Source: Ruminococcaceae bacterium UBA1236 (GTDB lineage: Bacteria; Bacillota; Clostridia; Oscillospirales; Acutalibacteraceae). From it: DNA of 11,851 nucleotides. Positions 6,462 through 11,851 of the stretch are shown piece after piece; position 1 is the first letter of the stretch; each line of letters opens with the position of its first letter. The DNA is taken from the NCBI GenBank assembly GCA_002309055.1, contig DBWO01000054.1, forward strand, positions 41,215-53,065, read 5' to 3'. Both the position numbers and the translations under genes were made by a program. The notes beneath the pieces were generated by a model that saw only the letters and a list, made by a program, of their open reading frames with translations, was not told where the DNA came from and made no database searches.

Positions 6462-7271
6462 TTATATGCTGCGGTCAAAAAACTCCTTTAATCTCAGGCG
6501 GTAATCGGGCGCCGTGTCAAACGCCGCGTGCCCGTAACCCGAATAAATAAACATTTCAAAATTGCTCCTGCCTTCTGTGAGCGCCTTCGCCTCATTTATG
6601 TGCTCTTTTCCGAGCACCGCGTCGTCATCCGCGAGCAGAAGAAGAGAGGGGCATTTTATTTTGCCGGCAAGCTTCCTCATATCATAGCCCTCAAGGCCTC
6701 TCGCGAGGGTTATGAATCTCTTTGCTTCGTCTGCGGTCACCGTTTTGCTTTGGTCCGTGAGAAACTCCCTGTACATCTCAAATACTTCCCGCGGATAGAG
6801 CTTTTCGCCGAAATCGAGATACAGCTTTTCAAAATCTCCGTTTTCCGCGTGTTCAATCCATTTTACCGCGACAGAGCGCGTGTGCGGATTAACCGTAAAC
6901 GGGCTTGAGCCGAGGGCGAGTTTTGAAACAAGCCCGGGGTTTTCCGCAGCAATTACGGCGGCCATCATTCCGCCCTGCGAAGCGCCGAAAAGGCATATTT
7001 CACCGGGCACGGCGGCCTTTATCGCAATGGCCGTGTCCCTCGCCATATCATAAACGGAATAGTCTTCGGGCATATCTTTGCGCCGGTCAAAAAAGTAAAG
7101 GGTGAAGTCACCGCACATATCCTCATACTGCGCGGCAATCGCGTCCGCCGAGAGCATCACGCTTTTAACGCTTATGCCCGGCAGAATCACGAGGTTTGTT
7201 TTGCCCGAGCCGGTTGTGAAATATTCCATTTCAAAATCCGGGGTGCTGATTTTTTTAATCTCAATGCTCAT
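6462..7271 (-). CDS. Alpha/beta hydrolase fold protein
   Basis: Cytoplasmic alpha/beta hydrolase, 269 residues, with no signal peptide. Nucleophile elbow GASQGG (Ser98), acid in LLADDDAVLG (Asp216 or Asp217) and base in SGYGHAAF (His248) make a complete catalytic triad. LVILPGISVKS near the N-terminus supplies the oxyanion loop. The short cap between about 130 and 195 resembles small esterases or aminopeptidase-like hydrolases. The substrate cannot be told. The start is not firm: the ATG at 7271 has only a weak AGAGA upstream, while a good AAGGAG (7292-7297) lies 20 bases away and is well spaced for an in-frame ATC at 7285. The gene diverges from the phosphoesterase gene. Confidence 0.88.
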   Translation of the reverse strand: MSIEIKKISTPDFEMEYFTTGSGKTNLVILPGISVKSVMLSADAIAAQYEDMCGDFTLYFFDRRKDMPEDYSVYDMARDTAIAIKAAVPGEICLFGASQGGMMAAVIAAENPGLVSKLALGSSPFTVNPHTRSVAVKWIEHAENGDFEKLYLDFGEKLYPREVFEMYREFLTDQSKTVTADEAKRFITLARGLEGYDMRKLAGKIKCPSLLLLADDDAVLGKEHINEAKALTEGRSNFEMFIYSGYGHAAFDTAPDYRLRLKEFFDRSI

Positions 7272-7278
7272 TTCTCTG

Positions 7279-7329
7279 TTGATTTTGAATTCTCCTTGTG
7301 GTATATTTTAGTCAAACGAAATGCGGAGG
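7279..7329 (+). promoter_or_regulatory. Promoter and ribosome site for the phosphoesterase gene
   Basis: TTGATT (7279-7284), a 17-base spacer and TATATT (7302-7307) with a TG-G extension (7299-7301) make a good housekeeping promoter. CGGAGG (7324-7329) is 8 bases before the ATG at 7338. The promoter overlaps the 5' region of the divergent hydrolase gene. Confidence 0.72.
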
Positions 7330-7337
7330 TTTTTAAT

Positions 7338-8093
7338 ATGAAAATTATGAGCTTCAACGTCCTTTGCGGCGGTCAGGGAATTAAGAGCTGGCCATACAGA
7401 ACACCTCTTGTTATCCGCACGATTTACAGGGAGGATCCGGACACTCTCGGCGTTCAGGAGGCGCATCACGGCTGGATGATGGCTCTCTCTTCCTGCCTGC
7501 CCGATTATGACTGGGTCGGCGTCGGTAGAAACGACGGCAAAGAGGACGGCGAGTATTCCGCTGTATTCTATAAAAAAGATAAATACGAGCTTGTCGATTC
7601 CGGCAATTTCTGGCTCTCCGAAACACCCGGAAAACCCGGCAAGGGCTGGGATGCCGCCTGCATCCGCATCTGCTCCTGGGCAAAGCTCAGAGAGAAGGAG
7701 ACGGGTAAAGAGTTTGTGCACCTGAACACTCACCTTGACCATATCGGCGAAATCGCCATGCAGAAGGGCGCAGAGCTTGTCGCATTAAGGGGCATTGAGA
7801 TAGGCGGCGGCAGCCCTGCATTCTTTACCGGCGACTTCAATGTTACGCCCGATTCCGCTCCGTGCAGGGCGGTGCTTGACGCCGGATTCAAAGACTGCCG
7901 CGACCTCGCTTCGGATACCGACAAGGGTGCAACCTTCCACGATTTTGAAAGACCCGGCTTTGAAGGCTCGGTAATCGACTATGTTTTCGCTAAGGGCGAT
8001 GCCAGAGTGAAAAGCTTCAGAGTTATAAGAGACACCGTTGACGGCCTTCTTCCCTCTGACCATTATCCCGTTATCGCCGAAATTGATTTTTAA
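7338..8093 (+). CDS. Endonuclease/exonuclease/phosphatase (EEP) family hydrolase
   Basis: Metal-dependent phosphoesterase of 251 residues, a whole single-domain EEP protein without a signal peptide. The family blocks are all present: MSFNVLCGG (Asn7), LGVQEA (Glu41), HLNTHLDH (His132), FTGDFNV (Asp166, Asn168), SVIDYVF (Asp214) and the closing LPSDHYPV (Asp241, His242). Relatives act on nucleic acids, phosphoinositides, sphingomyelin or other phosphodiesters. This small bacterial group is usually found in carbohydrate or accessory regions with unknown substrate. CGGAGG and the promoter fix the start at 7338; an upstream ATG at 7296 lies within the promoter. The stop codon overlaps that of the convergent GH3 gene. 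Confidence 0.92.
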   Translation: MKIMSFNVLCGGQGIKSWPYRTPLVIRTIYREDPDTLGVQEAHHGWMMALSSCLPDYDWVGVGRNDGKEDGEYSAVFYKKDKYELVDSGNFWLSETPGKPGKGWDAACIRICSWAKLREKETGKEFVHLNTHLDHIGEIAMQKGAELVALRGIEIGGGSPAFFTGDFNVTPDSAPCRAVLDAGFKDCRDLASDTDKGATFHDFERPGFEGSVIDYVFAKGDARVKSFRVIRDTVDGLLPSDHYPVIAEIDF

Positions 8094-10489
8094 ATTTTCT
8101 TAATAACCGGTTCAAGTATGAGCTTTGCGTTTTCGCGAAGCTCTGCTTCTGTTATACCGCCTTTTTTGCCGAGTGTCTCAAGCAGAGTGCCGTCCGGCTT
8201 TTTGCTGTATCTGCCGGCTCTCGCGCCGCCGGGCATAAGCACATTCACGCCCGCGCGCACTCTGTAAGCCTGGTCTCTCAGGGCGGGAAATTCGGGCGAG
8301 CGGCTGCTTCTCATCCACCAGTCCGTAATGACGGCGCCGTCAAAGCCCCATTCTTTTCTGAGAATATCGGTGACAAGCTCATAGTTGTAGTGGCCCCATA
8401 CGCCGTTAATCTTGTTATAGGATGTCATAAGAGTTTTCGGCTTTGCCTCTAGGCAGCAGATCATAAAGCCCTTAAGGTAGATTTCCCTGAGCGCTCTTTC
8501 CGAAAGCACGGAGTCCTCCTGCGTTCTCGCCGTCTCCTGGCTGTTGCAGGCAAAATGCTTGGGGCAGGCGGAATAAGCGTGTTTCTGCACGCCTCTCACA
8601 ACCGCAGCGCCGCATTTGCCCGTAAGAAGCGGGTCCTCCGAAAAATACTCAAAGTTTCTGCCGCAGAGCGGATTTCTGTGAATGTTCATACCCGGCGCGA
8701 GAAGCACATCCGAGCCTCTCTCTTTCATCTCTTTGCCGATTTCCTCATAGAGCGCCTCGATGAGCTCATCGTCAAATGTACACGCAAGGCATACTCCAAT
8801 CGGGAGAAGCGATGAGGTGGCGTTAAGGCGGATGCCCGAGGGGCCGTCCGTTGTTGTGACGGCGGGTATTCCCTTGTCACGAAGGGATTTGAGCACGCCC
8901 GCGTAAGCGCCCGCGTTGCCGGGAGCACCGAGGGGCGAATTCATCTTGTAGTCGCCGCGCGAAATTGCTTCAAGCTCGTCGCAGTCAAGCTGGGCGCAGA
9001 ATTCGTCCATGCTGATTCTGCCGCTTTTCACATCCGCAAGTTTATATCCTCTGTCTCCCGTGAATTTTATTTCCGCCGGGAGATTATTTATTATGTGCTC
9101 AGCGAGGTTTTTCTTTGATGTGCGCACTTTTCTGTATGCCGGCTTTCCGCCGTCATTGACAAGTATTTCAAACTCTTTGGCGGGCGCGCCGCACTGCGTG
9201 AGCTGTGACACGACCGTCTCGCTCTCACATTTGTATATGCCGGCAGCCGCCGTGTTTCTCACGCTGTTTCCCGCGTGGATGATATAATCGCCTTCAAGCA
9301 GTATCCACGCACTCTTTTCTTCGTCATAAAACGCCATACCGGACGCCTTGAATTCAATTGTCATCTCCTCTGTTTGACCGGGGGAGAGGAGCGCCGTTTT
9401 CTTAAACGCGGCAAGGGCTTTTGAGGGGTTGCCGATTTTTCCCTGCGGCGCCTCGTAATAAACCTGCACTGTTTCTCTGCCGGGATAATCTCCCGTGTTC
9501 TTAACGCTGAGCGAAACGCTTATGTTTTCGCCGCACGAAAGCGAAAGGCCGCTTATCTCAAACTCCGTGTAGCTGAGCCCGAAACCGAAAGGGTAGAGCA
9601 CCTTACCGGGCGCGAAGGTTTCAAAATATCTGTAACCGACATAGATATCCTCGGTGTAGAGGTTTTCCGTTTTGCTGCCGAAATGAGCGCTGCTCGGGTA
9701 ATCGGAGTAAGTTTTCGCGATTGTTCCGGAGAGCTTTCCGCAGGGCGAAACCCTGCCGCTCACGATATCCGCCACAGCGTTGCCGCTCTCCATGCCGCAC
9801 TGCCAGATGTAAACTATCGCCGCTATTTTTTCGCCGTATGCGTCGATTTCCTCCATATCCATTATACTGCCGCAGTTAAGGAGCAGTATAACCCTGTCAA
9901 AATGAGCCGTTACGAGCCCTATAAGGCGTTTTTCCTCATCGCTTAAGTAGTAACTGCCCTTTTCAAGTTTAAGCTCTCTGTCCTCGCCTGAGGAGCGTCC
10001 TATGAAGATAATCGCTTTGTCCGATTTCGCGGCCGCGTCCGAAACAGTTTTTTCGTCAAGTGCGATTTCGTCATAAGACATCGGCCAGTGACCCCAGTAA
10101 CCGTCGTTCACAGGGTCCTTTTCGCAAAGGCGCGCGTATTCCGCGGCGAGCTCCTCGTTGAGCTTTACTCCGGCGTTTCTCAGGGAATCGACAATCCCGG
10201 TTTTGTAAGGCGCGTTGACATCTCCGCCCGAGCCGTAGCCCACATAGAAGAAATTGTTCTGCACCCTGCCGAAAAGCGATACTGTTTCGTTTTCCTTAAC
10301 GGGCAGGGCGTTACCGTTATTTTTGAGCATAACGGCGCCTTCAGCGCCCGCCTTGCGGCAAAGGGCCTTGATTTCATCGCTCACGGAGAATTTCTCGCCC
10401 TCTGCGCCCGTTGTCTGCGCCGTGACGGAGGTGAAGCGGTTTATCACGTTCCCTATGATTTTGTTTGCTGTTTTGCTTATTTTGTTCAT
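8090..10489 (-). CDS. Glycoside hydrolase family 3 with inverted domain order
   Basis: Likely beta-glucosidase or beta-xylosidase, 799 residues, no signal peptide, so probably cytoplasmic and acting on imported oligosaccharides or glycosides. The order is reversed from usual GH3. The C-type domain comes first (about 25-300), with EGAVMLKNNGNALP and the proposed acid/base Glu169 in GRSSGEDREL. A fibronectin-like domain follows (about 325-420; GRETVQVYYEAP). The TIM barrel comes last (about 480-799), with TTDGPSGIRL, MNIHRNPLCGRNFEYFSEDP, CPKHFACNSQE and the nucleophile Asp723 in VITDWW. This order is known in some rumen bacteria and other Firmicutes. AGGAAAAGG upstream is a moderate ribosome site. 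The gene diverges from the PHP gene and converges with the EEP gene. Confidence 0.94.
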   Translation of the reverse strand: MNKISKTANKIIGNVINRFTSVTAQTTGAEGEKFSVSDEIKALCRKAGAEGAVMLKNNGNALPVKENETVSLFGRVQNNFFYVGYGSGGDVNAPYKTGIVDSLRNAGVKLNEELAAEYARLCEKDPVNDGYWGHWPMSYDEIALDEKTVSDAAAKSDKAIIFIGRSSGEDRELKLEKGSYYLSDEEKRLIGLVTAHFDRVILLLNCGSIMDMEEIDAYGEKIAAIVYIWQCGMESGNAVADIVSGRVSPCGKLSGTIAKTYSDYPSSAHFGSKTENLYTEDIYVGYRYFETFAPGKVLYPFGFGLSYTEFEISGLSLSCGENISVSLSVKNTGDYPGRETVQVYYEAPQGKIGNPSKALAAFKKTALLSPGQTEEMTIEFKASGMAFYDEEKSAWILLEGDYIIHAGNSVRNTAAAGIYKCESETVVSQLTQCGAPAKEFEILVNDGGKPAYRKVRTSKKNLAEHIINNLPAEIKFTGDRGYKLADVKSGRISMDEFCAQLDCDELEAISRGDYKMNSPLGAPGNAGAYAGVLKSLRDKGIPAVTTTDGPSGIRLNATSSLLPIGVCLACTFDDELIEALYEEIGKEMKERGSDVLLAPGMNIHRNPLCGRNFEYFSEDPLLTGKCGAAVVRGVQKHAYSACPKHFACNSQETARTQEDSVLSERALREIYLKGFMICCLEAKPKTLMTSYNKINGVWGHYNYELVTDILRKEWGFDGAVITDWWMRSSRSPEFPALRDQAYRVRAGVNVLMPGGARAGRYSKKPDGTLLETLGKKGGITEAELRENAKLILEPVIKKI
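8120..8143 (+). terminator. Hairpin inside the GH3 3' end, possible terminator for the phosphoesterase gene
   Basis: Bases 8120-8129 pair with 8134-8143 over 10 positions (one T-G) around a TTTT loop. The hairpin starts 26 bases after the phosphoesterase stop codon, within the coding end of GH3. The following TGCTTCTGTT is only a weak T run, so termination may be partial. No other terminator was seen between the two genes. Confidence 0.35.
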
Positions 10490-10494
10490 AGTTA

Positions 10495-10546
10495 TTGACC
10501 TTTTCCTAAAATGGATTTATAATTTCATAAACTCTGTTTCAGGGGA
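10495..10546 (+). promoter_or_regulatory. Near-consensus promoter and ribosome site for the PHP gene
   Basis: TTGACC (10495-10500), a spacer of exactly 17, and a perfect TATAAT (10518-10523). AGGGGA (10541-10546) is 7 bases before the ATG at 10554. This is the best promoter match in the window. It overlaps the leader of the divergent GH3 gene, whose own promoter was not clear. Confidence 0.85.
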
Positions 10547-10553
10547 TAAGATT

Positions 10554-11327
10554 ATGGAAAAACTTATTGCAAATTATCACACACACACTTACCGCTGCGG
10601 TCACGCCGAGGGCACCGACAGGGAGTTTATAGAAAGCGCGATTGCCGCCGGCATAAAGATTCTCGGCTTTTCGGACCACAGCCCGATGATTTTCCCTTCG
10701 GGGCACACCTCGTCTTTCAGGGTGCCCGCCGAAAAAGCCGGGGATTATTTTGACTCGCTTACGGCGCTTAAAGACGAATACAAAAATGATATTGAGATTC
10801 ACATTGGCGTAGAGGCGGAATACTATCCGCATATGTTTGACTCATATCTTGAGTATATGAGCGCGTTTCCGTGTGAGTATTTCATCTGCGGACAGCATTT
10901 TATCTATGACGAGGAAAAAGGCAATTCATCCTTCGGCAAAACCGAAGATGTGAATATCCTCTCCTCATACTTTGACAATCTGATTGAAGCGGTGAAAACG
11001 GAAAAATTCCTGTATATCGCTCACCCGGACCTCGTGAATTTCACCGGCGACGATGAGACTTACGCCTTTCACGCAAAGCGCTTTCTGAAGGTGGCTCTCG
11101 AGTATGATATTCCGCTCGAGATTAACCGCCTCGGCCTTGAGGACGGCAGACAGTACCCGAAGGATATATTCTGGAAATGCGCCGCCGAAACGGGCAACAG
11201 AGCCATCATAGGCATTGACGCGCATTCGCCCGGTCCGCTCTCCGATTTGCCGATGCACCGCAGATGCATTGAATACGCCGGAAAATTCGGCGTGAATCTT
11301 ATTAAAGATAATATTCTTTCACTTTGA
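10554..11327 (+). CDS. PHP-domain phosphoesterase (histidinol-phosphatase-like)
   Basis: Metal-dependent phosphoesterase of 257 residues, similar in length to the HisK type of histidinol-phosphatase. PHP metal ligands are visible: YHTHT (His9, His11), CGH (His17), FSDHSP (Asp41, His42), GVEAEYY (Glu87/Glu89), GQHF, IAHPDL and IDAHSP. In histidine synthesis this family turns histidinol phosphate into histidinol. No other histidine gene is nearby, so a different phosphate ester is possible. The start follows AGGGGA at good spacing; the frame remains open far upstream, but that part lies opposite GH3. The gene stands alone between a strong promoter and a terminator. Confidence 0.9.
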   Translation: MEKLIANYHTHTYRCGHAEGTDREFIESAIAAGIKILGFSDHSPMIFPSGHTSSFRVPAEKAGDYFDSLTALKDEYKNDIEIHIGVEAEYYPHMFDSYLEYMSAFPCEYFICGQHFIYDEEKGNSSFGKTEDVNILSSYFDNLIEAVKTEKFLYIAHPDLVNFTGDDETYAFHAKRFLKVALEYDIPLEINRLGLEDGRQYPKDIFWKCAAETGNRAIIGIDAHSPGPLSDLPMHRRCIEYAGKFGVNLIKDNILSL

Positions 11328-11330
11328 TTA

Positions 11331-11364
11331 AAAGGGGTTGCCCGGGAGCAACCCCTTCTTTTTT
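11331..11364. terminator. Two-way intrinsic terminator between the PHP and GH78 genes
   Basis: AAGGGGTTGC (11332-11341) pairs perfectly with GCAACCCCTT (11348-11357), with a CCGGGA loop. TTTTTT (11359-11364) follows on the plus strand. On the minus strand the hairpin is followed by TTTTAAT. It lies 6 bases from the end of the GH78 gene. Confidence 0.9.
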
Positions 11365-11851
11365 ATTTCTGCTCGAAAACGTAATCTCCCGCTTCAAGCT
11401 CTTTAACGGCTTTTCCGTCAACAATTTCATATTTATTCTTGGCCAGAGTTTTGCCGTTCATGATAATCTTTGAGCCGGTTACGGGGAGCTCGAGCACTGC
11501 GCTCGCGCCCTTGGGCACGGTGCACTTATAGACAAAGCCGTTTTCCGTTGACCACTCGGATTTAATGAGACCCGAGGCTGATTTGTAAGAAGCCTTTACG
11601 AAGGTGATATTCTTCTGGCCTGCGGGCAGCTCGCTCTCTGTCCTCGTGTCGATTCTCGGCTGAAGCTTAATTTTCTTAAAGCCGGGCTCGGCCGCCTCGA
11701 TGCCCGCCATGTAGCGGTACATCCATTCGCCGATTGCTCCGTAGGCGTAGTGGTTGAATGAGTTCATGCCCACATCGCCGAAGCCCTTTGCCTTGGTGAA
11801 TGAATTCCATCTCTCCCAGATTGTGGTCGCGCCCTGATCAACGCTGTAAAG
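11363..11851 (-). CDS. Glycoside hydrolase family 78 alpha-L-rhamnosidase, C-terminal part
   Basis: The frame stays open to the window edge, so only the last 162 residues are present of an enzyme usually near 900 residues. The start of the visible part, GATTIWERWNSF, then GMNSFNHYAYGAIGEWMYR, is the end of the (alpha/alpha)6 barrel of bacterial rhamnosidases. The C-terminal beta domain follows, with FKKIKLQPR and a run ending AGDYVFEQK. The enzyme removes terminal alpha-L-rhamnose from plant glycosides and pectin side chains. The catalytic acid lies outside the window. A GTG at 11773 is in frame but is internal, since the barrel homology continues upstream of it. Confidence 0.93.
   Translation of the reverse strand, partial: LYSVDQGATTIWERWNSFTKAKGFGDVGMNSFNHYAYGAIGEWMYRYMAGIEAAEPGFKKIKLQPRIDTRTESELPAGQKNITFVKASYKSASGLIKSEWSTENGFVYKCTVPKGASAVLELPVTGSKIIMNGKTLAKNKYEIVDGKAVKELEAGDYVFEQK

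Noticed and set aside
10254..10553. Longer start for the PHP gene
   Set aside because: The extra 100 codons lie opposite GH3 and cross the promoter; the PHP motif begins right after the ATG at 10554.

Overview
The window looks like a piece of chromosome from an anaerobic gut or rumen Clostridia (Oscillospiraceae or Ruminococcus-like). This is inferred from the gene families: a Gram-positive type multi-membrane-pass histidine kinase, a DUF4358 lipoprotein next to an SGNH hydrolase, and GH3 and GH78 glycosidases. AGGAGG-type ribosome sites, TTG starts, short hairpin terminators and roughly 50% GC coding DNA with AT-rich gaps agree with it. No phage, transposase, CRISPR, tRNA or rRNA was seen.

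Left part (1-4141): the C-terminal half of a U32-family protein (Fe-S, tRNA-hydroxylation type) ends at a clear terminator. A two-gene signalling operon follows: an OmpR/PhoB response regulator and a large sensor kinase. The kinase start is best placed at a TTG inside the regulator gene. A hairpin terminator closes the operon.

Intergenic part (4142-4821): about 680 bases with no convincing gene, but dense in structure. It holds a run of three hairpins spaced by GAAAT, further short hairpins, a 17-base palindrome in AT-rich DNA, a strong terminator with no gene in front of it, a perfect tandem 11-base repeat, and a leader with two competing stems ahead of the next gene.

Middle part (4822-8093): a membrane-anchored SGNH hydrolase with a Ser/Thr-rich linker is followed, 11 bases on, by a DUF4358 lipoprotein. 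The two probably form a cell-surface pair and end at a two-way terminator. Beyond it, an alpha/beta hydrolase on the minus strand and an endonuclease/exonuclease/phosphatase-family enzyme on the plus strand diverge from a short promoter region.

Right part (8090-11851): a GH3 glycosidase with inverted domain order lies on the minus strand, its stop codon overlapping that of the phosphoesterase gene. A PHP-domain phosphoesterase diverges from it under a near-consensus promoter. The window closes with the C-terminal end of a GH78 alpha-L-rhamnosidase on the minus strand. GH3 and GH78 together suggest use of plant rhamno-glucosides, but they are not in one operon here.

No wholly new system is evident in the coding regions. 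The least explained DNA is the intergenic stretch 4171-4800.
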